NCBI RefSeq assembly: GCF_024347195.1
Contig: NZ_AP025281.1
Span: 3,906,001 to 3,970,000 of the forward strand
Source: Aliamphritea hakodatensis
GTDB lineage: Bacteria > Pseudomonadota > Gammaproteobacteria > Pseudomonadales > Balneatricaceae
Length of the DNA: 64,000 bases
Reading direction: 5' to 3'
The translations under genes and the position numbers were made by a program. Of this stretch, positions 33,291-42,270 are shown in pieces; position 1 is the first letter of the stretch; each line of letters begins with the position of its first letter. Below the pieces are notes generated by a model. That model was given only the letters and a program-made list of their open reading frames with translations. It did not search any database and was not told where the DNA came from.

Positions 33291-34862
33291 ATGACAAAAT
33301 TCAATCTTAATGACGAGAGTGTGACCGTTATAATAGGGTCAGGTGCCGGAGGCGGTACTTTAGGTAACGAGCTAGCCCAGAAAGGAATTAAAGTAGTTTG
33401 TCTGGAAGCGGGCAAACGCCTTGATTTCAGAACAGATTTCGTCAACGACGAATGGAAGATGTTTTTTAAAGAAGCCTGGCTAGACAAACGAACATCTTCA
33501 GGAAGCTGGCAAGTAGCAAAAGATTTCCCCAACTTACCCGCCTGGATTTGTAAAACTGTCGGCGGCTCTACTCTTCACTGGGCTGGTGCCAGCTTACGTT
33601 TTCAGGAGCATGAATTCAAAACGCGATCAGTGTACGGCCATATAAAGGGGGCGAGCCTTCTGGACTGGCCTATAACTCTGGAAGATCTCAAACCGTACTA
33701 CGCTAAAGCTGAAACCAAAATGGGAGTAACCCGCACGAATGGTATCCCGGGGTTACCCGGAAATAATAATTATCGGGTCATGGAAGCTGGTGCCAGACGT
33801 ATGGGGTACAAAGAAGTTAATACCGGCCGTATGGCAATCAATTCTGTCCCCCGGGACGGCCGGACCGCCTGTCGCCAGCTAGGCTTCTGTTTTCAGGGGT
33901 GTCGGCTGGCGGCCAAGTGGTCAACCTTATACACAGAAATTCCTAAAGCAGAAAGTACCGGCAACTTTGAGCTTCGGCCCGAAGCACATGCCCTGAGAAT
34001 CACTCACAATCAGGCTGGCAAAGTCGACGGTGTCATTTATACCGACTCAAAAGGTCAGCAACACCATCAGAAAGCACGCATTGTCTGCATCGCAGGTAAC
34101 GCCATTGAAAGCCCCCGTTTATTGTTAAATTCAGCCAGCTCTGCATTTAAAGACGGATTAGCCAACAGTTCCGGAGAAGTTGGCAAAAACTATATGCGGC
34201 ACGTCACAGGCTCAGTATATGGATTATTCGAGAACCCCGTTAACATGCACCGCGGTACAACAATGGCAGGCATAATACAGGACGAGTCAAAACATGACCC
34301 TGGCCGGGGCTTTGTGGGGGGCTATGAAATGGAAACACTCTCGCTTGGATTGCCCTTTCTCGCCTCATTCCTGAATCCCGGAGGCTGGGGGAAAGAATTC
34401 ACTGCCAACCTTGATGGTTACGAAAATATGGCCGGAATGTGGATAGTTGGGGAGGATATGCCACAGGCAAGTAATCGTATAACTCTTAATCATGAGGAAA
34501 AAGATCAGTACGGTCTCCCGGTAGCTAACGTACACGTAACCGACCACCCAAATGATATCGCAATGCGTGACCACGCTTACAATCAGGGCAGCGCTGTATA
34601 CCGGTCAGTTGGAGCAATAAAAACCATCGAAGTCCCTCCATATCCAAGCACACATAATTTAGGGACCAACCGAATGAGCGCAAATGCTAATGATGGCGTT
34701 GTGAATAAGTGGGGCCAAACACACGATATCGATAACTTATTCATTTCTGACGGAAGTCAGTTCACTACCGGCGCCGCTGAAAACCCGACACTCACCATCG
34801 TTGCTTTGGCGATTCGACAGGCCGACTATATATCAGGAGAAATGATTGCCCAGAATATTTAA
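33291..34862 (+). CDS. GMC-family oxidoreductase
   Basis: 523 aa. The FAD motif is VIIGSGAGGGTLGNELA, then GGSTLHWAGASLRFQ for flavin binding. The active-site His and Asn are in YPSTHNLGTNRMS and AAENPTLTIVALA. GFCFQGCRLAAKWST adds a Cys-rich loop found in dehydrogenase-type GMC enzymes that pass electrons to cytochrome c. No signal peptide: export is likely through its partner subunit. The substrate (a polyol, aldose or alcohol) is unknown. No cytochrome subunit lies in the cassette; a diheme cytochrome c at 58027 is the nearest candidate. Lower GC than the flanking genes suggests acquisition. Confidence 0.87.
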   Translation: MTKFNLNDESVTVIIGSGAGGGTLGNELAQKGIKVVCLEAGKRLDFRTDFVNDEWKMFFKEAWLDKRTSSGSWQVAKDFPNLPAWICKTVGGSTLHWAGASLRFQEHEFKTRSVYGHIKGASLLDWPITLEDLKPYYAKAETKMGVTRTNGIPGLPGNNNYRVMEAGARRMGYKEVNTGRMAINSVPRDGRTACRQLGFCFQGCRLAAKWSTLYTEIPKAESTGNFELRPEAHALRITHNQAGKVDGVIYTDSKGQQHHQKARIVCIAGNAIESPRLLLNSASSAFKDGLANSSGEVGKNYMRHVTGSVYGLFENPVNMHRGTTMAGIIQDESKHDPGRGFVGGYEMETLSLGLPFLASFLNPGGWGKEFTANLDGYENMAGMWIVGEDMPQASNRITLNHEEKDQYGLPVANVHVTDHPNDIAMRDHAYNQGSAVYRSVGAIKTIEVPPYPSTHNLGTNRMSANANDGVVNKWGQTHDIDNLFISDGSQFTTGAAENPTLTIVALAIRQADYISGEMIAQNI

Positions 34863-34915
34863 TTCACAATCGCTTGTAGCCTGAATAAATTTTTGTCCGA
34901 AATAACTCAGCTATT

Positions 34916-34940
34916 CAGCCCTCTGCCTGAGGGCTGTTTT
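34916..34940 (+). terminator. Terminator of the GMC cassette
   Basis: CAGCCCTC, loop TGCCT, GAGGGCTG, then TTTT. An 8-bp stem 53 bases after the GMC stop codon. Confidence 0.8.
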
Positions 34941-35076
34941 AACAGTATTCAGGCACAACGCCTCTTGCCTGAGCTGTTAGAAAACAAAAACTTATTCTGA
35001 CATAAACACTAGCACTGCAAGTGATACGGTTTTTCCTATCGTTAATCGAAAAAACAAACGGCCACCACAATGTTAA

Positions 35077-35721
35077 TCAGTTAAAGCAGTCCGGCTGTTC
35101 TTCCGGCCGGGCCTGCTTGAAAGCCGGCAGCCGGTTACAGTGTTTCCAAACCGATTCAACCAGTGGATAAGCACTCATATCGCACTCAAAACGTTTCGCG
35201 TTATACACCTGCGGAATCAGGCAAATGTCCACCAGTGTCACATTGTCACCAAAACAGAATTTACCGTTACAGTCGCCGGCCTGCAGGCTTTTCTCCAGCG
35301 CGCTGAAGCCCACATCTATCCAGTGACGGTACCACTTCATCTTATCCTCATCGGACACATTCAGATCACTCTGCAGGTATTTGAGCACCCGCAGGTTATT
35401 CAGCGGGTGCAGATCGACGGCAATTTGCTGCGCCAGACTGCGAACCCGGGCTTTTGCCAGCGGATCAACCGGTAACAGCGCCGCCTGCGGATAGACATCT
35501 TCCAGATACTCAATAATCGCCAGTGACTGGGTCAGCAGGTGTTGGCCGGTTTGCAATGCCGGTACCAGCCCCTGCGGATTAAGTTCCAGAAACTCAGCTC
35601 CCTGCTGTTCACTTTGCAACAGGTTAACCGGCAATTGCGCCCACTGCAGCTCCTTATGGGCCAGCGCAATGCGTACCCGGTATGCGGCGGAAGATCTGAA
35701 ATAACTGTAAAGCTCTAACAT
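35077..35721 (-). CDS. maiA: Maleylacetoacetate isomerase (zeta-class GST)
   Basis: 214 aa. The zeta-class signature SSAAYRVRIAL begins at residue 10 (Ser-Ser with the catalytic Ser), and LNPQGLVPAL and TQSLAIIEYLEDVYP follow. It isomerises 4-maleylacetoacetate to fumarylacetoacetate with glutathione, the fifth step of tyrosine catabolism. It overlaps the aminotransferase gene by 7 bases and is the last gene of the hpd operon. Confidence 0.92.
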   Translation of the reverse strand: MLELYSYFRSSAAYRVRIALAHKELQWAQLPVNLLQSEQQGAEFLELNPQGLVPALQTGQHLLTQSLAIIEYLEDVYPQAALLPVDPLAKARVRSLAQQIAVDLHPLNNLRVLKYLQSDLNVSDEDKMKWYRHWIDVGFSALEKSLQAGDCNGKFCFGDNVTLVDICLIPQVYNAKRFECDMSAYPLVESVWKHCNRLPAFKQARPEEQPDCFN

Positions 35722-36989
35722 GCCTGCTCCTGATAACTGCCGGATGCCAGCGCACTGACGGTCGCAGCGATATGGGCAACGATGGTCGGTAAATTGGTGT
35801 CGTTAAAGCCTGATAAATTTACCCGGCCGTTACTGACAATATAGACGCCATACGCCTGTTGCAGATGCTGAATTTCCCGGACCGAGAGGGGAAACAGTGC
35901 AAACATTCCCTGCCCGTCCTGCAGGAATTGCCAGTTTCGTTGTGGCACTGCCTTACTCAGGGCGCTGTATAACGCATCCCGCACGCCGCGTAACCGGGTA
36001 TCTACTTTCTCCAGTTCCTGCTGCCATATTGCCCGTAAGTCTTCATCCTGTAAGATCCGGCGTACCAGCATGGCGCCATGGGCTGGCGGCGTAAAATAAT
36101 GCCGGGTCGCCAATTGCATCCACTGCTGCATCAGCGGTTGGCGCAGCGCTTCATTCTGCACCAGTGCCGCCACCATGCCGGTGCGATCACGGTAGAGGCC
36201 AAAGTTCTTGGAGCAGGTATAGCACAGCAACAGCTCCGGCATTTCCCGGGCCATAATCCGCAATCCGGTTGCATCCGCTTCCAGACCATTACCCAGCCCG
36301 TGATACGCCATATCTACGATGGGCAGCAACTGACGCTGCTGACAGAACACCGCCAGTTCGCGCCACTCATCAGCGGATAAATCCAGCCCGGTGGGATTAT
36401 GGCAACTGGCCTGCAGCAATACCGCATCCCCCGGTTTAGCCGCCTGCAGCGATGCCAGCATGACATCAAACCCCTGACGCCCCTGCTGCGGATTATAATA
36501 CGCATAAGTCCCCTGCCCGGTACCGCTGGCTTCAGCGATGGGACGGTGAACCTGCCAGGTGCTGTCACTCAGCCACAGGCAAACGTCAGGATTCATCTGC
36601 TTCAGTAATTCAAAAGCCAGCCGCAGGGCCCCCACACCCCCGGGGGTCTGGGCACAGGCCAGCCGTGTACTCAGCTGATCCGCTAACGGCTGCCCCAGCG
36701 CCAGCTCTGCAATGGCTTCACAGAACGCCTGATCCCCCAGCGGGCCTATATAGGCTTTATCCGCCTCGGTATCCACCCGCCACTGCTCTGCCGCTTTAAC
36801 CGCCCGGAACACCGGTGAACGGTTCAGCGAATCCCGGTAAACACCAATACCCAGATCCACCTTGCCGGTGCGGTCATCCTGACGGTAGGCCTGTAACAGA
36901 GCGAAGATCGGATCTTCTTCAGCAACCGTTCCCGCAGGCCCCAGCAGAGGTCCGGCAAAAGGCTGCTCCGGGCCGTTACGGGTTAACAT
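35715..36989 (-). CDS. tyrB: Aromatic amino acid aminotransferase (aspartate aminotransferase family I)
   Basis: 424 aa PLP enzyme. The PLP Lys is in CYTCSKNFGLYRDRTG, with SCHNPTGLDLSADEW for the phosphate-side Asn and VDMAYHGLGNG for the Asp. The C-terminal GRVNLSGF stretch holds the Arg binding the carboxylate. Given its place between fahA and maiA it should convert tyrosine (and phenylalanine) to 4-hydroxyphenylpyruvate. Its start overlaps the end of the fahA gene by 14 bases. Length is about 25 residues above E. coli TyrB, mostly N-terminal. Confidence 0.87.
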   Translation of the reverse strand: MLTRNGPEQPFAGPLLGPAGTVAEEDPIFALLQAYRQDDRTGKVDLGIGVYRDSLNRSPVFRAVKAAEQWRVDTEADKAYIGPLGDQAFCEAIAELALGQPLADQLSTRLACAQTPGGVGALRLAFELLKQMNPDVCLWLSDSTWQVHRPIAEASGTGQGTYAYYNPQQGRQGFDVMLASLQAAKPGDAVLLQASCHNPTGLDLSADEWRELAVFCQQRQLLPIVDMAYHGLGNGLEADATGLRIMAREMPELLLCYTCSKNFGLYRDRTGMVAALVQNEALRQPLMQQWMQLATRHYFTPPAHGAMLVRRILQDEDLRAIWQQELEKVDTRLRGVRDALYSALSKAVPQRNWQFLQDGQGMFALFPLSVREIQHLQQAYGVYIVSNGRVNLSGFNDTNLPTIVAHIAATVSALASGSYQEQAC

Positions 36990-37959
36990 AACGGCTCACC
37001 TGCTGATCAATTTCACCAAAAATGGAATGCCCGGCAGCATCCTGCATGTCAATCTGAATACGGTCGCCAAACTTCATGAATTCAGTTACCGGCTTGCCCG
37101 CGGCGATAATTTCCAGCATGCGTACCTCCGCCAGACAACAGGAGCCACTGGAACGGTCATTATTGGATACCGTCCCGGAACCGATAATGGTACCGGCGCT
37201 CAGCGGCCGGCTTTTCGCGGCATGGGCAATCAGCTGGCCAAAATCAAAAGTCATATCCACACCGGCATTAGGTTCACCCACTAACTCACCGTTGAGGACT
37301 GCCCGCAGCGGCAAATGCAGTTTGCCCGCCTGCCACGCATCACCCAGCATGCCCGGGGTGACCGCCACCGGTGAGAATGCGCTGGACGGTTTGGACTGAT
37401 AAAAACCAAAACCTTTCGCCAGCTCACCCGGAATAAGATTCCGCAATGAGACATCATTCACCAGCATAACCAGCTGGATGTGCTGCAGAGCCGCTTCCGG
37501 CGAAACACCCATCGGCACATCGTCCAGCACCACCGCCACTTCCGCCTCGAAATCGATACCCCAGGCTTCATCCGCTACTTCGATATCATCCCGCGGGCCG
37601 ATAAAGGCATCTGAGCCACCCTGATACATCAGCGGATCAACCCAGAAGCTGTCAGGAATTTCAGCATTACGGGCTTTACGCACCAGCTCAACATGGTTCA
37701 CATAGGCGGAACCGTCGGCCCAGTGAAACGCCCGCGGCAAAGGTGATGCACAGTTTTCAGGCTGAAAAACGTCCCCCTGAATGTCACCGTTTTCCAATGA
37801 GGTAAATACCCGAGCCAATTGCGGCGCACACTCGCTCCAGTGATCCAGTGCTGACTGCAGGGTTACCGCGATTTCAGGTACGGCGATACAGCGGTCCATC
37901 TGTGTATTAACCACCACCAGACGACCGTCGCGCCCTCCCTTTAGAGATGCAAGTTTCAT
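36976..37959 (-). CDS. fahA: Fumarylacetoacetate hydrolase family protein
   Basis: 327 aa, the short bacterial FAH type. The metal ligands are in GIDFEAEVAVVLDDVP and VMLVNDVSLRN, and GSGTVSNNDRSSGSCCLAE is the family signature. It splits fumarylacetoacetate into fumarate and acetoacetate, the last step of the pathway. It lies 14 bases after the VOC gene and overlaps the aminotransferase gene. Confidence 0.88.
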   Translation of the reverse strand: MKLASLKGGRDGRLVVVNTQMDRCIAVPEIAVTLQSALDHWSECAPQLARVFTSLENGDIQGDVFQPENCASPLPRAFHWADGSAYVNHVELVRKARNAEIPDSFWVDPLMYQGGSDAFIGPRDDIEVADEAWGIDFEAEVAVVLDDVPMGVSPEAALQHIQLVMLVNDVSLRNLIPGELAKGFGFYQSKPSSAFSPVAVTPGMLGDAWQAGKLHLPLRAVLNGELVGEPNAGVDMTFDFGQLIAHAAKSRPLSAGTIIGSGTVSNNDRSSGSCCLAEVRMLEIIAAGKPVTEFMKFGDRIQIDMQDAAGHSIFGEIDQQVSRYVNP

Positions 37960-37973
37960 AGCTTATCCTGTTG

Positions 37974-38513
37974 TTAATCCATTGATACTGAAGCGTCATG
38001 CAGCCAGGCTGCATGTTTTGGTGCCCGTTTAGTCTGATCCCACTCTTCCAGCATAGCCGGGGCCACTTCATGCAGTTTTTCCAGCATGCCCGGCTTTGCC
38101 GTATTGGCAGCAATTTCCAGGCGGTGGCCGTTCGGATCAAAGAAATAAATTGATTTAAAGATGGTGTGCTCCACCGGGCCGATAACCTCCAGCCCGGTAT
38201 CCAGCACTTTTTGTTTTGCCGCCAGCAGGGCATCCATGTCTGCCACTTCAAAGGCAATATGCTGTACCCAGGCCGGGGTGTTCGGATCTTTGCCCATTGG
38301 CGGGGAATTCGGAATTTCAAAAAATGCCAGAACATTACCGTTACCCGCGTCCATAAACACATGCATGTAAGGGTCCGGCGCTTTGGTGGAGGGGACTTCG
38401 TTTTCCGCAATGGCCAGTTGGAAATCCATGCCCAGTACCTGTTGGTAAAAGGTCACGGTTTCCTTGGCGTTATTACAGCGGTAAGCCACATGGTGAATAC
38501 GCTGAATATTCAT
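37974..38513 (-). CDS. VOC family protein in the tyrosine catabolic operon
   Basis: 179 aa. One VOC pair: His in RIHHVAYRC, His in WVQHIAFEV and Glu in GHRLEIAAN form a possible 2-His-1-Glu metal site. The last 40 residues (LHEVAPAMLEEWDQTKR on) are an extra helical tail. It lies exactly where homogentisate 1,2-dioxygenase is expected, between hpd (1 base away) and fahA (14 bases), and no cupin-type HmgA is found in the window. It could be a ring-cleaving enzyme, an isomerase, or an accessory protein. Confidence 0.7.
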   Translation of the reverse strand: MNIQRIHHVAYRCNNAKETVTFYQQVLGMDFQLAIAENEVPSTKAPDPYMHVFMDAGNGNVLAFFEIPNSPPMGKDPNTPAWVQHIAFEVADMDALLAAKQKVLDTGLEVIGPVEHTIFKSIYFFDPNGHRLEIAANTAKPGMLEKLHEVAPAMLEEWDQTKRAPKHAAWLHDASVSMD

Positions 38514-38514
38514 C

Positions 38515-39615
38515 TCAGGCTCCTTTCTGTTCCGGTGCGGTGTCTGACTGATCGATCACGCCGCGGGCAACCTGATCCCGTTCGATGGATTCAAACAGGG
38601 CCTTAAAGTTACCTTCTCCGAAACCGTCATCCTGCTTACGCTGAATAAATTCGAAAAACACCGGCCCGATGACCGTGTCTGAAAAGATCTGTAATAACAG
38701 ACGGGGTTCATCACCTTCCGTGCTGCCGTCAAGCAAGATCCCCCGGGTCTGTAATTCATCCACCGGTTCTCCATGGCCGGGCAAACGTTCTTCCAGCATG
38801 TCGTAATAGGTTGCCGGTGGCGGGGTCATAAAGCTAACGCCCCGGGCTTTCAGCTTGTCCCAGGCTTCCAGCAGGTTGTCACAGGAAAAGGCAATGTGCT
38901 GAATGCCTTCGCCGTTATAGGCCATCAGAAACTCTTCAATCTGGCCGCCCTGGGACGCTTCTTCATTCAGGGGAATACGGATACGCCCGTCCGGTGCGGT
39001 CATCGCCTTGGATAACAGACCGGTGTACTCACCCTTGATATCGAAGTAACGGATTTCCCGGAAGTTAAAAATCTTTTCATAGAAGCCGGCCCAGTAATCC
39101 ATCCGGCCTCGGTAGACGTTATGGGTCAGGTGATCGATAACCTTAAAGCCACACCCTTCCGGGTGGCGGTCAACACCGTCAATGTATTCAAAATCGATAT
39201 CATAAATTGAGCTGCCAGCCTGATAGCGGTCAATCAGATACAGTGGCGCACCGCCAATGCCTTTAATGGCCGGCAAACGCAGCTCCATCGGCCCGGTAGG
39301 AATTTCCACCGGCTGTGCCCCCAGCTGCAACGCCCGATGGTAGGCGTGGTGCGAGTTCTTTACCCGGAATGCCATACCGCAGGCAGACGGTCCATGCTCT
39401 TCTGCAAAGTAGTGAGCGTTACTGCCCGGTTCATAGTTGATAATGAAGTTGATATCTCCCTGACGGAACAGCACCGCATTTTTGGAGCGGTGACGGGCAA
39501 TGCAGGTAAAGCCCATCATCTCGAAAACCGGTTCCAGCTGACCCCGTTCAGAGGCAGAAAACTCCACAAATTCAAAGCCATCCAGGCCCATAGGATTTTC
39601 AAAAAGATCGGTCAT
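38515..39615 (-). CDS. hpd: 4-hydroxyphenylpyruvate dioxygenase
   Basis: 366 aa with two VOC domains. Iron ligands are His in FKVIDHLTHNVYRG, His in EGIQHIAFSCDN and Glu in FFEFIQRKQDDGFGEGNF. It converts 4-hydroxyphenylpyruvate to homogentisate. The start is the ATG at 39615 with GGAG 7 bases upstream; an open frame continues upstream through the promoter and is not coding. First gene of hpd-VOC-fahA-tyrB-maiA, divergent from marR. Confidence 0.95.
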   Translation of the reverse strand: MTDLFENPMGLDGFEFVEFSASERGQLEPVFEMMGFTCIARHRSKNAVLFRQGDINFIINYEPGSNAHYFAEEHGPSACGMAFRVKNSHHAYHRALQLGAQPVEIPTGPMELRLPAIKGIGGAPLYLIDRYQAGSSIYDIDFEYIDGVDRHPEGCGFKVIDHLTHNVYRGRMDYWAGFYEKIFNFREIRYFDIKGEYTGLLSKAMTAPDGRIRIPLNEEASQGGQIEEFLMAYNGEGIQHIAFSCDNLLEAWDKLKARGVSFMTPPPATYYDMLEERLPGHGEPVDELQTRGILLDGSTEGDEPRLLLQIFSDTVIGPVFFEFIQRKQDDGFGEGNFKALFESIERDQVARGVIDQSDTAPEQKGA

Positions 39616-39721
39616 GGTATGCTCCTGCCGGTAACGGAACGAAAAACGACAAGTACGGCGACGCTGCGTTTTGCTCCGGATATAATTATTATTAGTTGAA
39701 ACAGAGTGATCTGAATCAATA

Positions 39722-39757
39722 GTTGTTAATGCAACAATTATTGGTTGCGAGCGCAAC
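39722..39757. promoter_or_regulatory. Two tandem dyads, probable MarR operators for hpd
   Basis: TTGTT-AATGC-AACAA (39723-39737) and GTTGCG-AG-CGCAAC (39744-39757) are adjacent inverted repeats with the shared half-site GTTG/CAAC, about 21 bases apart centre to centre. They lie between divergent hpd and marR; the right one is 30 bases before the marR start. Such paired dyads fit dimeric MarR binding. Confidence 0.6.
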
Positions 39758-39786
39758 TATTGTCAAGCCCTGACCCGGAAGAGCCT

Positions 39787-40254
39787 ATGAAAAATACTCA
39801 CGACACCCCTGATATCATTACGCTGGAAGACTTTATGCCTTACCGGTTATCAGTGTTGTCCAACAAAGTCAGTACCATCATCGCTGCAACCTATGAGGGC
39901 AAGTTCGGTATATCCGTCACTGAATGGCGCATCATGGCTGTACTGGGTGAATACCCGGATGCATCGGCGGATTTTGTCTCAGTCAAAACCCAGATTGAAA
40001 AGTCGATCATCAGCCGGGCAATCGCCAAGTTATTACAGCGCAAGCTGATCGAGCGGGAGTTCGACGCCGATGACCGGCGCCGTTCAGTGCTGAATCTGTC
40101 TGAGACCGGCCGGGACGTCTACCGGGAAATCGTGCCGGTATCCTTTGCCTATGAAGAAAAGTTACTGGAATGTTTTAACGAAGAAGAACAGCAACAGTTC
40201 AGTACACTGATCAGCCGCCTTTACAGCCACGCCGAACAAATTGAAGAAAAATAG
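39787..40254 (+). CDS. MarR-family regulator of the hpd operon
   Basis: 155 aa. The winged helix (about 30-110) shows ISVTEWRIMAVLGEYPDAS, EKSIISRAIAKLLQRKLIER and the wing DADDRRRSVLNLSETG. It is divergent from hpd and should repress the aromatic operon, and itself, through the dyads at 39722-39757, released by a pathway intermediate. The ATG at 39787 has GGAAGA upstream; an earlier in-frame start at 39745 falls within the operator. Confidence 0.85.
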   Translation: MKNTHDTPDIITLEDFMPYRLSVLSNKVSTIIAATYEGKFGISVTEWRIMAVLGEYPDASADFVSVKTQIEKSIISRAIAKLLQRKLIEREFDADDRRRSVLNLSETGRDVYREIVPVSFAYEEKLLECFNEEEQQQFSTLISRLYSHAEQIEEK

Positions 40255-40271
40255 CACTTCACTTCCCTTTC

Positions 40272-40292
40272 ACACCGGCATTCTGCCGGTGT
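40272..40292 (+). terminator. Hairpin after marR
   Basis: ACACCGGCA, loop TTC, TGCCGGTGT: a 9-bp stem 17 bases past the stop. Only a short T-poor tail follows. Confidence 0.6.
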
Positions 40293-40514
40293 AATTATCA
40301 CTGTCAGCCCTGCGAAGCAGAATAAAATTGTCAAAAGGCGACCTGCCAAACCATTGTAATTAGGCGCTCTTACGCCTTACTTAATCGTTTAATTAACTAA
40401 ATTAAACCTATTTGAAATTTATCCAGCTCCCGTCATCACTGAGAATCGTCTGACGGTTCAGTCCTGCACACGTCTGAACTTTTTCAAGACCAACAAAAAA
40501 TATTAGAGGTCGTT

Positions 40515-41534
40515 ATGACGATAAAAACTACTATCAAGTCTTTGGTTGCAGCATGCACAACTGCAACAGTTTTATCACTGCCAATGGCTACTCAGGCCAC
40601 TGCCGGTGATGATTTTATTCTGGCTCATGCATACCCTGCCGACCATATTTTCCACATGGCTTCGGAAACCTTCATTGAAGAAATGAAAAGCAATGACTCC
40701 GGGCTGGAAGTCAGCTATCACCCGGGTGGCGATCTGGGCGACTGGGCATCCATTTTTGAGCAAAGCATGGAAGGTGTCGTGCCGATGACTATGAGTTTCG
40801 GTGCCTCTGAGTATGATCCCCGTCTGGATCTGTCCTGGCTGGCCTACGTCGTTGATAACTGGGACGATGCCCGCAAAGTGTACGGCCCTAACGGTCAGAT
40901 GACTGACGTTTATAACGAAATCCTCGGCGATCTGGATCTGGAGATCCTGGGCACCATTCCTACCGGTTTCGGCTCCCTGGCGGTCCGTAAAGGGGTCAAC
41001 CGTGTGCCGACCAGCTTCCTGGAAGATGCCCGGGGCTTTAAAATGCGGGTCCCGCCGGCACCTGTTGCCATCGAGCGTTTCAAGAACTGGGGATTCACCG
41101 CGGTTCCGATGCCGTTTGCTGAACTTTACACCGCCTTACAGCTGGGCACGGTTGATGGCCGGGCATTCGGTCCGTCGGTGGAAATCTGGCAGATGCGTGA
41201 CGTGCTGGAAAGTTACGTCCTGACCAAAGATTACTTCGAACATGCGTTCTGGGTGGTCAATAAATCCTGGATGGACAGCCTGCCTGAAGCAGAGCAGAAG
41301 AAAATCCGTGATGCCGCAGAAGTCACCATGACCAAGGTCTGGGCTGAAGCGCAGAGCATTGATGAAGGCTTCCTGGCAAAAGTACAGGAAAATGGCATCA
41401 ACGTGGTCGAACTGTCACCGGCTGAGCTGCAAAAAGCCAAAAGTATCATTTATGAAAAAGAATGGCCGTTCATGGAAGAAATTGTTGGCACTGAAATCAT
41501 GAATAAGATGCGGGCGATCGCCGGTATTAACTGA
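40515..41534 (+). CDS. dctP: TRAP transporter solute-binding protein (DctP), second copy
   Basis: 339 aa. Signal peptide cleaved near AGD-type site (after TQATA), then the binding domain with SYHPGGDLGDWASIFEQ, RGFKMRVPPAPVAIERF and LQLGTVDGRAF. It is a clear paralogue of the protein at 23667-24689, including the conserved Arg. AGAGGT precedes the ATG. It is followed by a strong terminator before dctQ, so the binding protein is made in excess. Location between hpd/marR and phhA hints at an aromatic acid, such as phenylpyruvate or hydroxyphenylpyruvate, as ligand, but this is only context. Confidence 0.92.
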   Translation: MTIKTTIKSLVAACTTATVLSLPMATQATAGDDFILAHAYPADHIFHMASETFIEEMKSNDSGLEVSYHPGGDLGDWASIFEQSMEGVVPMTMSFGASEYDPRLDLSWLAYVVDNWDDARKVYGPNGQMTDVYNEILGDLDLEILGTIPTGFGSLAVRKGVNRVPTSFLEDARGFKMRVPPAPVAIERFKNWGFTAVPMPFAELYTALQLGTVDGRAFGPSVEIWQMRDVLESYVLTKDYFEHAFWVVNKSWMDSLPEAEQKKIRDAAEVTMTKVWAEAQSIDEGFLAKVQENGINVVELSPAELQKAKSIIYEKEWPFMEEIVGTEIMNKMRAIAGIN

Positions 41535-41547
41535 TCATGCACTTCTT

Positions 41548-41569
41548 GCCCCGGGTCCGGGGCTTTTTT
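41548..41569 (+). terminator. Terminator/attenuator between dctP and dctQ
   Basis: GCCCCGG-GT-CCGGGGC followed by TTTTTT. A textbook terminator 13 bases after the dctP stop; leaky read-through would set low permease expression. Confidence 0.9.
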
Positions 41570-41670
41570 ACACAGTCTCCGGGGCACATCTGCACCGGAG
41601 ACGCAGATCAGCCGCGCCGGTCCAGCTGCCTGGCAGTAGTTACCGACGCCCAACTGAACGGATCAGTGTT

Positions 41671-42270
41671 ATGCAAACGCCCGAAATACTGTCGTCCGGC
41701 AATGACACGCTGGCTCCCCAGCCTGCCGGTACCCAATCCCCCAGCCCCCTTAAAAAATGTTTGATTGGTTTTGAATCACTCTTCAACCATATCTTCAGAA
41801 CACTGATGCTCTTCGCCGGCCTGATGCTCGCCGCGCTGATGTTTGCTCAGGTGATTATGCGCTACGTCCTTGAGTCGCCTTTTACCGGCATAGAAGAAGC
41901 CTCTATTTTGCTCGCCGTATGGGTGTACTTTCTTGGCATGGGCTATGCCACCCGGCAACACGAACATATTCATGGCGGCATCCTCTCTCTGGTTGTCAAA
42001 GATCCCTATAAAACCCAGTTATTCCGTCTCTTTGGCTCAGTGATATGCATGCTGGCCGCCTGTGTGTTCGGTTACTTTGCCTGCAAATACGCACTGAAAG
42101 AAATTGACCGTGGCCGCCTGAGCATCAATCTGCGCTGGCCCCGTGGCATCTGGAGTACCAGCATGATTGTCGGCTTTGGCATGATGGTGGGTTACTTCAT
42201 GCTGAATGCTATCAGGCAGATCCGCGAACTGCGGATCATGAAATCATCCCGTCAGGAGTCGCAACAATGA
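41671..42270 (+). CDS. dctQ: TRAP transporter small permease (DctQ), second copy
   Basis: 199 aa, four membrane segments. It has VIMRYVLESPFTGIEEASILLAVWVYFLGMG, broken here at IM/RY, matching the copy at 22947-23537. The first 30 residues before the membrane part are Pro/Ser-rich. No strong ribosome site precedes the ATG. It overlaps dctM by 4 bases. Confidence 0.88.
   Translation: MQTPEILSSGNDTLAPQPAGTQSPSPLKKCLIGFESLFNHIFRTLMLFAGLMLAALMFAQVIMRYVLESPFTGIEEASILLAVWVYFLGMGYATRQHEHIHGGILSLVVKDPYKTQLFRLFGSVICMLAACVFGYFACKYALKEIDRGRLSINLRWPRGIWSTSMIVGFGMMVGYFMLNAIRQIRELRIMKSSRQESQQ

Noticed and set aside
39616..39756. 47-residue N-terminal extension of hpd
   Set aside because: It crosses the promoter/operator region and is not family-like; the ATG at 39615 has GGAG.
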